DNA from: Rhodospirillaceae bacterium
GTDB lineage: Bacteria > Pseudomonadota > Alphaproteobacteria > Rhodospirillales > UBA2165
Assembly: GCA_018649725.1 (NCBI GenBank)
Contig: JABIHH010000017.1
Location: 1-64,000 of the forward strand
Direction of reading: 5' to 3'
Length of the DNA: 64,000 nucleotides
Shown: positions 18,774-28,413 of the stretch, piece after piece
How the letters are laid out: each line of letters starts with the position of its first letter
How positions within the stretch are numbered: position 1 is the stretch's first letter
Notes under the pieces: generated by a model
What the model was told of the DNA's origin: nothing
Seen by the model: the letters and a program-made list of their open reading frames with translations, nothing else
The model's database searches: none
Made by a program: the position numbers and the translations under genes

Positions 18774-20036
18774 ATGGATCATTTTGACTACAAAAACGGC
18801 ATCCTCTCTGCCGAAGACGTGGCTATCTCCGAAATAGCGGAGGCTGTCGGCACGCCTTTTTATTGCTATTCGACAGCGACGATTGAGCGCCACTATCAGG
18901 TTTTTGCTGAGGCACTTGAGGGTCTCCCGGCGACGATTTGCTATGCCGTCAAAGCGAACTCCAATCTGGCTGTTATTAAAACCCTTGCCGATAAGGGGGC
19001 TGGTGCAGACGTTGTCTCCTCTGGCGAATTAATGCGCGCGCTTAAAGCCGGTGTGCCCGCCAAAAAAATCGTTTTTTCCGGCGTTGGCAAAACGCGGGAT
19101 GAACTCGCTCACGCGCTTAAGGAAGATATTCTTCAGATCAACATCGAATCTGAGCCGGAATTGCACGTCCTCAATGAGGTTGCGGGCGAAATGGGCAAAA
19201 AGGCAGAAGTCGCTTTCCGCATCAATCCGGACATCGATGCGCATACCCATGACAAAATTTCGACCGGTCGCTCGGAAGATAAATTCGGCATCGAGTGGAC
19301 ACGCATTCACGATGTTATTACGCGTGCCAGCAAACTGCCTCATATTAAGATTGCCGGCCTCGCCATCCATATCGGCTCACAATTGACCGAGTTGCAGCCG
19401 TTCCGCGACGCCTTTATTCGGCTGAGAGACATCGTTGCAATCCTGCGCGCCGATGGTCACGCCATGACGAGACTTGATCTCGGCGGTGGTCTTGGCATCC
19501 CTTACGATGATGCCCGCACACCCAGCCCGGCTGATTACGGCAAAGTCGTGAAAGAGGTTTTGGGTGATCTTGACTGCGATCTGTTGTTTGAGCCGGGCCG
19601 TCTAATAGTTGGTAATGCCGGTATTTTAGTGACCAAGGTCGTCTATGTGAAAGAAGGCGCGACCCGCCGCTTTCTAATCTTGGATGCGGCCATGAACGAT
19701 CTGATGCGGCCCAGCCTCTATGATGCCAAGCATAATATCGTTGCCGTTATTGAGCCAAATGAAGGCGCAAATCTGGAGCGCGTCGACGTTGTTGGCCCGG
19801 TTTGTGAGACCGGCGATACCTTTGCGACCGAGCTGGATTTACCCGCCGCCGAAGCCGGTGATTTACTGGCCATTCGCTCGGCGGGAGCTTACGGCGCCGT
19901 TATGGCCTCAACTTATAACAGCCGCGACCTGATTCCTGAGGTTTTGGTCAAAAAAGGCGCTTATTCAATTATTCGCGAGCGCATTGCAGCTGAGACTATG
20001 CTATCTTACGAAAATCTGCCAAACTGGGAGTCGTAA
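18774..20036 (+). CDS. lysA: Diaminopimelate decarboxylase
   Basis: A 420-residue fold-type III PLP enzyme, last step of lysine biosynthesis. The PLP lysine is Lys60 in ICYAVKANSN; HIGSQLTELQPF, LDLGGGLGIPYD and FEPGRLIVGNAG bind PLP phosphate and substrate, and VVGPVCETGDTFA carries the catalytic cysteine from the partner subunit. Length and domain order are standard. ATG 18774 lies 33 bp after lptM. Confidence 0.97.
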   Translation: MDHFDYKNGILSAEDVAISEIAEAVGTPFYCYSTATIERHYQVFAEALEGLPATICYAVKANSNLAVIKTLADKGAGADVVSSGELMRALKAGVPAKKIVFSGVGKTRDELAHALKEDILQINIESEPELHVLNEVAGEMGKKAEVAFRINPDIDAHTHDKISTGRSEDKFGIEWTRIHDVITRASKLPHIKIAGLAIHIGSQLTELQPFRDAFIRLRDIVAILRADGHAMTRLDLGGGLGIPYDDARTPSPADYGKVVKEVLGDLDCDLLFEPGRLIVGNAGILVTKVVYVKEGATRRFLILDAAMNDLMRPSLYDAKHNIVAVIEPNEGANLERVDVVGPVCETGDTFATELDLPAAEAGDLLAIRSAGAYGAVMASTYNSRDLIPEVLVKKGAYSIIRERIAAETMLSYENLPNWES

Positions 20037-20084
20037 GCGGCAGATGTAAGCTAATTTGTCGCAAATAGTGGAAACGGTAGAAAT

Positions 20085-22628
20085 TTGCGAAATAAGCCGA
20101 AAAAAGACGAATTTTTATACAAGATTTACCTCAGGCTCGCTAAAGCCAGCCTGACATGGGAGCGCTTGTGGCCGGCGCTCTGGCCGGCTGTTGCCTTGGC
20201 CGGCGTGTTTTCAATCGCAGCCCTGCTTGAGCTTTTCTCGCATCTTCCGATTTGGCTGCATGCCGGGATCGTTGTTGCGTTTTTAATTGGCTTTTTGGCA
20301 GCCCTACAAAAAGCTGTTACCCGGCTGCCGCGCATTAAAGTCATCCAGGCCCAGCATCATATTGAACAAGCCAGCCAACTCAATCACCGCCCGTTAGCAG
20401 CGCTTGATGATACGTTGGCGGCAGGCGGCGGCGATGCCACAGCGCGCGCATTATGGCGGGCGCATCAGGCACGCATGGCTCAAGAGACCGATCATCTTAA
20501 ATTGGGCATACCACAAGCGGGTCTCGCCAAACGCGACCCCTGGGGTATGCGGGCCGGCATCGCGCTGATGCTGGTCGTTGGTGTGATCGCTGCCGGTAGC
20601 GATAGTTTCAATCGTTTGGGCCGAGCCCTATTACCCGAGCTATCCGCCCTCACTTTGGGTCGCTCAGTTAGCATCAATATTTGGATTACGCCGCCAGCCT
20701 ATACGAACGTGCCGCCGATCATTCTCAATGCCGGCACTCAAATCCCTGAGACATCTGCTAGCAAGCAGCCGAAACTTCTGAAAATACCAGCCGGCAGCAC
20801 GTTTCTCGCGCAAGTGAATGGCGGCGGTGCCGTGCCGCAACTCACTTTGGGGAAAGCCGCAAAAGCAACTGACATGCTGAATTTCGATCGCATCGAAGCG
20901 GATGCCTATCACCTGGAGGCCGAGCTCGGCGGTGAAGGCGAAAATGCAACCAACTTGGATATCGGCGATCGCCTCTCGATCATGCAACACGGCCACGAAT
21001 TGGCCGGCTGGCCGCTCAGCCTCAAGAAAGATACCGGCCCGGTTGTTGAGTTTTCAGGCGCGCCGGAAGCAACGCCGCAGCTCCGCCTGCAACTGCCCTT
21101 CTCCGCCAAAGACGATTACGGCGTCAAAACTGTCAGAGCATCGATCCGTCGCTTGGATGGCAAGAAAATTCCAGGCGGCGAAGATGAGATTATTCTCCGC
21201 CTGCCCCTACCCGGTCAGGAAAAGACCAATGTTAAAGGCAAGTCCAACCATGATCTGGTGTCCCATGTCTGGGCCGGCCTACCGGTCCTGGTTCACTTGC
21301 TGGCCAGTGATGAGCTTGGCCAGACCGGTCTCAGCCAGGTAGAACCCGTCGTGTTGCCCGAGCGCCGATTTAGCCATCCGGCAGCCAAGGAATTGTACGA
21401 AATTCGTAAACGCCTGGCCGTCGACCAGCGCTCTCGCATTTTAGCTGGTCTCAAACTCGATCAACTTTCCGAAGAGCCCAAATTATTCCAAGGCAACAAA
21501 GCGGTTTATCTGGGTCTCCGAGTTGCCCGCGAACGTCTCAAACGCGACAAGCGCGAACGTGCTGTGGTCCAGGTTCAAAAAATGCTATGGGATATGGCGC
21601 TTCGGATTGAGGAAGGCTTGGCCGCAACCGCGGGCGCTGATTTGCGTGCCGCCCAGCGCCGCCTGATGGAAGCACTTGATCGCAACGCTGATGCCAAAGA
21701 GATCGAGCGCCTGATGAATGAAGTGCAAAAGGCGCTCGAGAAGTTTATGTCGTCATTGATGCGGGAATTGCAACAGCGCGGCCAGCTCCAGCAAATGGAC
21801 CCCAATGCACAGACCATGACCAATCAGGACATTCAGCGCATGCTCGACCGGGCCCGTGAGCTTATGCGCCAAGGCAATCGCGATGCTGCCAAACAGTTGA
21901 TGGCGGAACTCCAACGCATGCTGGAAAACCTGCGCAGCGCCTTGTCGCGTGGTGGTCGTCAGAGCCAGCAATCCAAGCAGGCGCAAAAGACCATGAAAGA
22001 GCTGCGCGACATCATCCGCCGTCAACAAAAGCTGTTGGATGAAACTCATAAACGCGCCCAGCGAGACCCGGCGGAGCGTGAACAAGAAGGCAAGAAAGAT
22101 ACCGAAGGTCTCAAAGACCAAGAAGGCATTCGCCGCCAGCTTGGTAAAATGATGCAAAAATTTGGCGAGATGATGGGTAAGATTCCAAAAGGTCTCGGCA
22201 CCGCTGAGCGCGCCATGCGGGAGGCCGAAAAATCCTTGGGCCGTGGCCGCCAAGGCGAATCCGTCGGCCCACAAGGCCGCGCCCTTGATGCGCTCCGCAA
22301 AGGGGCTCAGAACTCCGCCCGCGCTCTCGCTCAACGCATGGGCCGTGGGCGTGGACGGGCAAATGGCCAACGCGGTCCCGGCGGACGTTTTGGCGCTTTC
22401 AGTGGTCCGCGCCTGCGTGGTATGCGGCCAGGCAACCGCGATCCCTTTGGCCGCCGCCAACAAGAAGAAGGCAACCAAGGCACGGCAACCGGCCGGGTTA
22501 AAATCCCCGGCGAGCGCGAAATGCAACGCGCCCGCGAAATCTTAAATGAACTCCGCCGCCGCGCCGGTGACCTCTGGCGCCCCGAAATGGAACTCGACTA
22601 TATCGAACGGCTCCTCAAGCGGTTTTAA
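20085..22628 (+). CDS. TIGR02302 / DUF4175 family membrane protein
   Basis: An 847-residue protein of the alphaproteobacterial TIGR02302 family. Two membrane helices lie at about residues 30-50 and 55-75 (AVALAGVFSIAALLELF; GIVVAFLIGFLAAL) and a third near 157-175; after a beta-rich periplasmic region (LGRSVSINIWITPPAYTN) comes a long Gln/Arg/Met-rich coiled-coil region (about 500-780, e.g. IQRMLDRARELMRQGNRDAAKQLM) and the conserved ending RAREILNELRRRAGDLWRPEMELDYIERLLKRF. Function is not established; the form suggests an envelope scaffold. No ATG or GTG is available: TTG 20085 is the only candidate start after an in-frame stop at 20052. Confidence 0.87.
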   Translation: MRNKPKKDEFLYKIYLRLAKASLTWERLWPALWPAVALAGVFSIAALLELFSHLPIWLHAGIVVAFLIGFLAALQKAVTRLPRIKVIQAQHHIEQASQLNHRPLAALDDTLAAGGGDATARALWRAHQARMAQETDHLKLGIPQAGLAKRDPWGMRAGIALMLVVGVIAAGSDSFNRLGRALLPELSALTLGRSVSINIWITPPAYTNVPPIILNAGTQIPETSASKQPKLLKIPAGSTFLAQVNGGGAVPQLTLGKAAKATDMLNFDRIEADAYHLEAELGGEGENATNLDIGDRLSIMQHGHELAGWPLSLKKDTGPVVEFSGAPEATPQLRLQLPFSAKDDYGVKTVRASIRRLDGKKIPGGEDEIILRLPLPGQEKTNVKGKSNHDLVSHVWAGLPVLVHLLASDELGQTGLSQVEPVVLPERRFSHPAAKELYEIRKRLAVDQRSRILAGLKLDQLSEEPKLFQGNKAVYLGLRVARERLKRDKRERAVVQVQKMLWDMALRIEEGLAATAGADLRAAQRRLMEALDRNADAKEIERLMNEVQKALEKFMSSLMRELQQRGQLQQMDPNAQTMTNQDIQRMLDRARELMRQGNRDAAKQLMAELQRMLENLRSALSRGGRQSQQSKQAQKTMKELRDIIRRQQKLLDETHKRAQRDPAEREQEGKKDTEGLKDQEGIRRQLGKMMQKFGEMMGKIPKGLGTAERAMREAEKSLGRGRQGESVGPQGRALDALRKGAQNSARALAQRMGRGRGRANGQRGPGGRFGAFSGPRLRGMRPGNRDPFGRRQQEEGNQGTATGRVKIPGEREMQRAREILNELRRRAGDLWRPEMELDYIERLLKRF

Positions 22629-22736
22629 TTAAGTAAACTGTCGCCCAATCGTCACAAAAACTCTGTCCGCTCTGCCCTCAGAATCGGACATGAATGGGAT
22701 AGAGCAAAAAAGTCTGCTTTTGACCCAAAACGGAAT

Positions 22737-24224
22737 TCAAAGTTCCTTTACAGTGGCGCAGGGAAATTCAACCCAGAATTTGCTACCCTTACCTTTTGTA
22801 CTTTCAAAACCGATCCGGCCACCCATAAGTTCAACCAAATGTTTCGATATCGTCAGGCCAATACCGGTTCCCTTAACAACGGCGTCATCAAAACCCAGTC
22901 GATTGAACGCTTCAAATACTTGCGCTTGCGAGTCCTTGTGAATACCAATACCAGTATCCTCAATTGTGATCCTGGTAATTCCCATATCCACACCTTCGCA
23001 ACCCAGAAAAATCTTTCCATCTTCGATGTTATACTTGATTGCATTGGTGAAAATATTCAACAGGACTTGTTTGAACTTAATTTTATCGACCATCACTGCG
23101 ACATTTTCATGACCATCACACAAGTCAACGAACTTGATATGCCGCTCTTTCATCAACTCGTTAATATAAGGGATAATCTCAACCAGAATTTTCTTTGGCG
23201 ACACTTCTTCTATACGCAGTTTCGTTCTCTCGTTTTCTAATTTTTCTAGGTCAAGAATATCATTAACGAGTTGAAGCAAGTGTTGACCAGAACTATTAAT
23301 ATCTTCAGCATATTCTAGATATTTATCATTAAGATGGCCAAAAATCTGTGCCTTCATCGTATCAGAGAATCCGATAATTGCATTCAGTGGGGTACGCAAC
23401 TCATGGCTCATGTTGGCCAAGAACTTTGATTTTGTTTGGTTAGCGGTTTCCGCTTCCTCCTTGGCTCTTATAAGTTCATTCTCAACAATCTTTCGTTCAG
23501 TGATATCCATTACCGTTCCGGACATATATGAACCTTTTTGATCATCCCCCTGGACGGTTTTACCAACAATGTGAATGGTTCTTTCCCCGCCGCCCGGTTG
23601 GACAATTTGACATTCTGTATTGAAAATTTTCTGTGTTTTAAAGGCATCCATCAATTCTGAGATCACTCTGTAGCGATCATCAGGATGAAGACTTTTCTTA
23701 AAATTATTGATGGTTGGTTCAACTTCTCCAGGTTCGTAGCCAAATATCCGATAGCGTTGATCAGACCAATAAGCTTCTCCCGAAAATATATTGAGCGTCC
23801 AACTGCCAAGTCCCGCAACTTTTTGAGCTTCTGCTAGGTTTGCTTCACTAAATCTCAAAGCTTCTTGCGAAAGAACTTGCTCGCTGATGTCTTCGACACT
23901 TGACCAAATAAGTTCCTGATTATCATCATTGATTAGAACGCCGGATAGGCGAACAGGAATACGCTGGCCGTCTTTATGTATATATTCCTTTTCATATGGC
24001 CCATACCGACCAATTTTTTTCAGAGAATTTAATTGTTCCTGTTCCTGTTGTTCAAATTCAATTGGTGTAATTTCCCAATAGCTCAGCTCCAAGGTCTCCG
24101 GTACTGAGTACCCGAGAATCTCGGCAAAGGCAGGATTAACGTATGTTAATTTGCCTTCCATGTCGCAAATAGCCAGCCCAATAGGCAGCGCTTCAAACAA
24201 CAAGTTATTGAAATGGGGTTCCAT
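22737..24224 (-). CDS. PAS-domain sensor histidine kinase
   Basis: A 495-residue soluble histidine kinase. Two PAS domains (about 8-115 and 135-245; each closes with the DIT/DIS-E motif) are followed by HisKA with the phospho-accepting His274 in FLANMSHELRTPLNAIIGFSDTMKAQ-type sequence and a HATPase domain with N box (FTNAIKYN), G1 (DTGIGI) and G2 (GTGIGLTI). There are no membrane helices, so it senses a cytoplasmic signal, perhaps redox or a ligand. It has no receiver domain and no response regulator gene beside it, making it an orphan kinase. It interrupts what is otherwise an argH-to-plsC housekeeping run. Confidence 0.92.
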   Translation of the reverse strand: MEPHFNNLLFEALPIGLAICDMEGKLTYVNPAFAEILGYSVPETLELSYWEITPIEFEQQEQEQLNSLKKIGRYGPYEKEYIHKDGQRIPVRLSGVLINDDNQELIWSSVEDISEQVLSQEALRFSEANLAEAQKVAGLGSWTLNIFSGEAYWSDQRYRIFGYEPGEVEPTINNFKKSLHPDDRYRVISELMDAFKTQKIFNTECQIVQPGGGERTIHIVGKTVQGDDQKGSYMSGTVMDITERKIVENELIRAKEEAETANQTKSKFLANMSHELRTPLNAIIGFSDTMKAQIFGHLNDKYLEYAEDINSSGQHLLQLVNDILDLEKLENERTKLRIEEVSPKKILVEIIPYINELMKERHIKFVDLCDGHENVAVMVDKIKFKQVLLNIFTNAIKYNIEDGKIFLGCEGVDMGITRITIEDTGIGIHKDSQAQVFEAFNRLGFDDAVVKGTGIGLTISKHLVELMGGRIGFESTKGKGSKFWVEFPCATVKEL

Positions 24225-24497
24225 TCTCGATTTTCAAATTTTGTTACGTTGCACGCGTTTTTAAGTGACCACTCCTATAATTTATATAAGAAACCTTATC
24301 GTCAATTTCAATATTTCCCAAATTTTAGCAATGCCACAAATCCAATTATGTCCGCTTATGACTACTAGCAGACACTTTTGACCTATGAAATAAATGTCCA
24401 CTTTCGGGAGTTAAGCAGGCAATGAGGCTGTGGCGAAACCACCACATTTTGGCGAATTTTGAATTCGGCAATCGGTCACCGAAATATCCGAGATGGG

Positions 24498-25055
24498 CTA
24501 CTTTACCACGCGCAGCTTGATCTGGATTTCTTTGAGGATGTTGTATTCATGCTGGGCGCGGGTGGCGAGGTCGTCGGATGAAATCTCTCCGCTTTGCAGT
24601 TTTTCGAGCATGTCGTCTGCCAGCACCCATTGCACATCCTCAACTTCAAAATCGACGTCGATATAGTCGGCCAGGGGTGTGTTGGCATAGCCCGCTTCCC
24701 GCCATTCCGCATTGAGGCGCTTGGAGAACAGGTGGAACTGTTCCGGCAGGATCGGGCGAACATGAGTAGGATCGATGATAAATTCATCGTGGCGCGGATG
24801 GGGCACGTTGATGCGAATTTCGGCATCGGCCTGACAAATTCGATAAAGCTCTTTAATGATCGCGAGATAAACTTCTTTGGTCTCGCCCAGATGTTCAAGC
24901 ACGTGGCTCATGACAATTTCATCGACAGAATTATCTTCGAAGGGCCACGGGAAAACCTCCAGATCGACCACTTGATCGGGCGCGCAAAGCTGCTGGCTAT
25001 CAACATTGAGATAACCTTCGAGCTTATTATTGCCACAGCCTAAATTGAGCTTCAT
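24498..25055 (-). CDS. Small class I SAM-dependent methyltransferase-like protein
   Basis: A 185-residue protein starting directly with the SAM-binding motif (KLNLGCGNNKLEGYLNVD), followed by VVDLEVFPWPFEDNSVDEIVMSHVLEHL and a PHPRHDEF strand. This compact form is typical of predicted methyltransferases in cell-surface polysaccharide clusters. ATG 25055 is chosen over one nine bases upstream because AGGA sits eight bases before it. A 16-bp palindrome overlaps that ribosome binding site. Substrate unknown. Confidence 0.8.
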   Translation of the reverse strand: MKLNLGCGNNKLEGYLNVDSQQLCAPDQVVDLEVFPWPFEDNSVDEIVMSHVLEHLGETKEVYLAIIKELYRICQADAEIRINVPHPRHDEFIIDPTHVRPILPEQFHLFSKRLNAEWREAGYANTPLADYIDVDFEVEDVQWVLADDMLEKLQSGEISSDDLATRAQHEYNILKEIQIKLRVVK

Positions 25056-25064
25056 CACAAGCAT

Positions 25065-25080
25065 CCTAACTTCTGTTAGG
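25065..25080. promoter_or_regulatory. Palindrome overlapping a ribosome binding site
   Basis: CCTAAC-ttct-GTTAGG forms a perfect six-base-pair stem with a four-base loop. On the minus strand its 3' arm (GTTAGG) contains the AGG of the ribosome binding site for the methyltransferase gene starting at 25055, so a hairpin in the mRNA would mask translation initiation; it could equally be a protein operator. Confidence 0.45.
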
Positions 25081-25146
25081 ACTCACTCTAGCCTTTGGGG
25101 TGGACGGGGTGCAACCTTCTGTCGCTCCCCAATCCACACCCAAAAC

Positions 25147-25359
25147 TCACGAAGCGCCCGGTTTATCAGGAAACAAACGCTTCAATTCATCTAGCCAATG
25201 TTCGATAAGCTCACGCCGCATCTGATACAGCTCTCGTCTGGCACTGAGCCAGGAGCTGCCTGCCGGATTTTGTGAATGGATGGAAAAGTCTCGATAAGAT
25301 GTCGAGCCTCTAATTTTATCATCCGGGCGTGGCGCCGGAGGATTTTCGATTATATTCAT
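25147..25359 (-). CDS. Small hypothetical protein (70 residues)
   Basis: A 70-residue, proline-rich N-terminus (NIIENPPAPRPDDKIRGST) followed by an amphipathic helical part (ARRELYQMRRELIEHWLDELKRLF). No family recognised; no membrane segment. ATG 25359 is backed by a strong GAGGGAG ribosome binding site seven bases upstream, which argues that it is a real gene; a longer in-frame start at 25398 is not supported. It lies between the small methyltransferase and the zinc-ribbon protein, all on the minus strand. Confidence 0.6.
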   Translation of the reverse strand: MNIIENPPAPRPDDKIRGSTSYRDFSIHSQNPAGSSWLSARRELYQMRRELIEHWLDELKRLFPDKPGAS

Positions 25360-25558
25360 TTTTCGCTCCCTCAAAATGGGCCGCAAACGGCAGCCCATAC
25401 CAATTACTCAGCAATAACCATGCCGATTAGAGAAAGCGAAAATAAAGGCGTGATTTCAATTAGTTACCAAAAGGTTAATTTTTATGGCTGGAGGGGAGGG
25501 GTAAAATTATCCGGCAAATCCTGCCGAAAATTAACCAATCAGGCTATTTATGCCCATC

Positions 25559-26659
25559 TTATTTCTTGGGGGCATCCTTTTCAGGAGCCGTTTCCTGAGA
25601 CCCATCTTCCATGATGAAGGCACCATAGGTGACATCCAGCCGCCGGGCCGTCGGCACAAGGTTTTTAAAGACACTCTCAAATTTTTCTGATTTGCCGGGG
25701 GCCAGCCTGGTTTTCGCCAGCTTTAAGGTCTGAATTTGAACAACTTGCTCTTCGGCATCGATGGCCCGGATCAGAATCTCCGGCACTTGCTGCTCAATAT
25801 CGGAAATATTCGTAATTGAGCCTCGAACGACGATGACTTCTTTGCCATCGCGTTGTTCACGTTTGGGATTCCCCGATTGCAGCTTAAGACCATCACCCGG
25901 AATTGCTACCCGCATCCCCAGCAGCTCAAAAACGATGTTCGAGGCGGGGACCAGATCGACGACAATACCGCGCATAAAGATCGCACCGCCGCCCAATCCA
26001 CCGACAACAATGAGAATGACCAAAACCTTGATCAGCATTTTAACGATGCCGCCCTTGCTTTCCTCTTCCAGATCATCTTCATCCGGATCATAAAGCCCGC
26101 CGGAAATCGGATCAGGGTCCGGAATATCATCCGGGTCAATTTCTTCCTCATCATCAAAGTCATCTGTTTCGGGTGGATGATGAGATTCAAATGGTTCCGG
26201 ATCTTCTAATTCCTCAAGATCCTCGAGGCTGATCTCTTCAGGCTCTTCGATTTCCGGCTCGTTTGAAATAGCTGCGACATCATCAGCGGCACCCAGCATG
26301 GCCTCCAACTCGTCATCGGACGGTAGATCCTCTTCGGGGATTGGCTCTGGCTCGGGAAGCGGCTCGGGCTCGGGAATTGGCTCTGGCTCCGGCTCGGGCA
26401 GTGGAGCAGGTTCTGCCACGGGCACGGGTTCTGGAACAGGTGCCGGAGCTGCCGGTTGCGCCATCATTTGAGGCGGCACGGCAAATTGCCCAGGCGGCAC
26501 ATATTGCACTGGTACGTATTGCGGTTGTGGTTGATGAACGACCGGGTATTGATGCCATGAATGGTTACAATTAAAACAACGAACGGCCCGACCATCGGTT
26601 CCGATCATTGCACCATCGACACTAAAGGAGGTCGAACAAGAGGGACAAGCAATATACAT
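25559..26659 (-). CDS. MJ0042-type zinc-ribbon protein with DUF3426-like C-terminal domain
   Basis: A 366-residue bitopic protein. Residues 1-36 are a zinc ribbon (CPSC ... CFNCNHSW). Then comes a long low-complexity acidic/proline region of Pro-Glu repeats (about residues 60-180), one membrane helix near 210-232 (MLIKVLVILIVVGGLGGGAIFM) and a beta-rich periplasmic domain (IVVRGSITNISDIEQQVPEI; RLAPGKSEKFES) typical of DUF3426. ATG 26659 is preferred to TTG 26665. It is divergent from ftsE across 139 bp; this pairing is frequent in Alphaproteobacteria. Function unknown, possibly linked to envelope or division control. Confidence 0.85.
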   Translation of the reverse strand: MYIACPSCSTSFSVDGAMIGTDGRAVRCFNCNHSWHQYPVVHQPQPQYVPVQYVPPGQFAVPPQMMAQPAAPAPVPEPVPVAEPAPLPEPEPEPIPEPEPLPEPEPIPEEDLPSDDELEAMLGAADDVAAISNEPEIEEPEEISLEDLEELEDPEPFESHHPPETDDFDDEEEIDPDDIPDPDPISGGLYDPDEDDLEEESKGGIVKMLIKVLVILIVVGGLGGGAIFMRGIVVDLVPASNIVFELLGMRVAIPGDGLKLQSGNPKREQRDGKEVIVVRGSITNISDIEQQVPEILIRAIDAEEQVVQIQTLKLAKTRLAPGKSEKFESVFKNLVPTARRLDVTYGAFIMEDGSQETAPEKDAPKK

Positions 26660-26798
26660 TAGCAACCATCGTCATTACACTATTGATACTTATAGGAAAA
26701 TGCGGTTCTGAACGCAAGTGGCGCTGGACGAATGGGTTGCTTGCATGTCATTCTTGCCACCTATCAAAGCAATTATTTAAGGTCGAAAATCTACCAAA

Positions 26799-27527
26799 AT
26801 GGCTGAAGTCGTTCGATTTGAAAATGTAGGGCTCCGTTACGGATTAGGACCTGAAGTGCTGCAAGATATCACTTTCGGTCTTGAAGCGGGCTCGTTTCAC
26901 TTCCTGATAGGCCCCAGTGGTGCTGGAAAATCATCACTTTTGCGCCTGATGTATCTCGCCCACCGCCAGACCCGAGGATTGATATCCCTATTCGGACGAG
27001 ACGTCTCGACCTTGCCCCGCGAGCAACTACCGAAAGTCCGTCGCCGCATCGGGGTAATGTTTCAAGATTTCAGATTACTGCCGCATCTAACCGCCTTTGA
27101 TAACGTCGCTCTCCCTTTGCGGGTGGCCGGAGTTCGCGAATCGGAAATAAAACGCCATGTCGAAGAGCTACTGGTTTGGGTTGCTCTCGAAAACCATATG
27201 GACATGCGCCCGCCGACAATGTCAGGTGGACAGCAGCAACGGGTGGCCATTGCCAGGGCGGTTATTGCCAGGCCAAAAATACTTTATGCCGATGAGCCCA
27301 CCGGTAATGTCGATGATCGCATAGCTGCTAGGCTGATGCATTTGTTTGAAGAGTTGAACAAGCTTGGCACGACAGTCATCATCGCGACCCATAACGAAGC
27401 GATTGTTCAGGAATTTGGCCGCCCCGTCCTAAAAATAGATGGCGGTCGCTTAAGAATAATCCCACAAGGCGTACCCTTGGACCGCCCTTCTCCATCCGGC
27501 CTATTCGATGTGGAAGAGGATTTTTAG
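26799..27527 (+). CDS. ftsE: Cell division ATP-binding protein FtsE
   Basis: A 242-residue ABC ATPase. Walker A GPSGAGKSS is at residues 38-46, the signature MSGGQQQRVAIARA near 147 and Walker B ILYADEPTGNVD near 164, where GN-V-D is characteristic of FtsE. It forms the FtsEX complex at the division site, controlling periplasmic cell-wall hydrolases. ftsX begins two bases after its stop. The C-terminal 25 residues are an extension beyond the ATPase core. Confidence 0.96.
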   Translation: MAEVVRFENVGLRYGLGPEVLQDITFGLEAGSFHFLIGPSGAGKSSLLRLMYLAHRQTRGLISLFGRDVSTLPREQLPKVRRRIGVMFQDFRLLPHLTAFDNVALPLRVAGVRESEIKRHVEELLVWVALENHMDMRPPTMSGGQQQRVAIARAVIARPKILYADEPTGNVDDRIAARLMHLFEELNKLGTTVIIATHNEAIVQEFGRPVLKIDGGRLRIIPQGVPLDRPSPSGLFDVEEDF

Positions 27528-27529
27528 CT

Positions 27530-28411
27530 ATGCGCTTCCGCCAGTCCAAATTGGCCCTGGAAAAAGACGATTCCAATCGCTTCCTGCCCTGGATTATCGC
27601 GTTCATGGTATTGCTCGCCACCCTTTCAGTTGCCGGTATGTTGATGCTCAATCAAATATCAAATGTTTTTGAGCACAGCATCCACGACACCATGACCGTT
27701 CAAATTCCAGCCGCAGAAAACACAATTGCTGATGAGCGACACGCCAACGAAGCTCTCGCTGCCTTAAAAAAAGTCGGCGGCGTTATTGCCTCGAAGCGGG
27801 TGCCCAATGGAGAGGTCAGAAAATTACTGCAACCTTGGCTGGGTGAGACGGCCGGCTCTGAAGGCTTGCCGCTGCCGCAAATTATTGATGTCGAAGTCGA
27901 CCGTAGTGCAGATTTGACAGCTGAGAAGCTCACAACATTACTTACCCCGATTATGCCCGGTACGACGGTTGACGATCACAGTGTCTGGCTAACCAGCCTG
28001 GTCGACACGCTACGTTCCGCTGAGCTTATTGCACTGGCCATCGTATTTCTGATCACCTTGGCAACAATGGGCACAGTCGTCTTCACCACGCGTACCGGCA
28101 TGGGAATTCACCGCCAAACCATAGAAGTGCTGCATTTTGTTGGCGCCCAGGATGAGTTTATTGCCCGGCAATTCGCGACCCGGGCTTTTATCGTCGGCTT
28201 GCAAGGCGGCATTGTGGGAATCTTATTGGCCGCGCCCATTCTTTATTTATTTGATTATGTCCTCAAAAACCTCGAAGAGGGCCTGCTGCCTAAAGCCAGC
28301 CTAGATATCTCGATTTGGATTAGCGTCGGCTTTATTGTGCCGGTCGTTGCCTTCGTCGCTATGATGACGGCACGCTCGACCGTGCTCAAAACATTAAAGA
28401 AGATTGTGTGA
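27530..28411 (+). CDS. ftsX: Cell division protein FtsX
   Basis: A 293-residue permease-like protein with four membrane helices: one near residue 20-43 (IIAFMVLLATLSVAGMLML), then a periplasmic domain of about 120 residues, and three more after residue 165. It is the membrane partner of FtsE. Its stop overlaps the region of the next start, so ftsE-ftsX-ydcF-plsC form one operon. Confidence 0.94.
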   Translation: MRFRQSKLALEKDDSNRFLPWIIAFMVLLATLSVAGMLMLNQISNVFEHSIHDTMTVQIPAAENTIADERHANEALAALKKVGGVIASKRVPNGEVRKLLQPWLGETAGSEGLPLPQIIDVEVDRSADLTAEKLTTLLTPIMPGTTVDDHSVWLTSLVDTLRSAELIALAIVFLITLATMGTVVFTTRTGMGIHRQTIEVLHFVGAQDEFIARQFATRAFIVGLQGGIVGILLAAPILYLFDYVLKNLEEGLLPKASLDISIWISVGFIVPVVAFVAMMTARSTVLKTLKKIV

Positions 28412-28413
28412 TC

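Noticed and set aside
21753..22526. Long open frame (257 codons) on the minus strand inside the TIGR02302 gene
   Set aside because: It is the complement of a Gln/Arg/Ala-rich coiled-coil region with biased codons; the plus-strand frame has family matches.
24286..24299. TTATATAAGA before the histidine kinase as another GntR site
   Set aside because: Matches only 10 of 12 core bases in a very AT-rich stretch and lacks the flanking bases shared by the two exact sites.
26313..26574. Repetitive GGCTCTGGCTCGGG-type sequence as a DNA repeat element
   Set aside because: It encodes the Pro-Glu repeats of the zinc-ribbon protein and is explained by coding.
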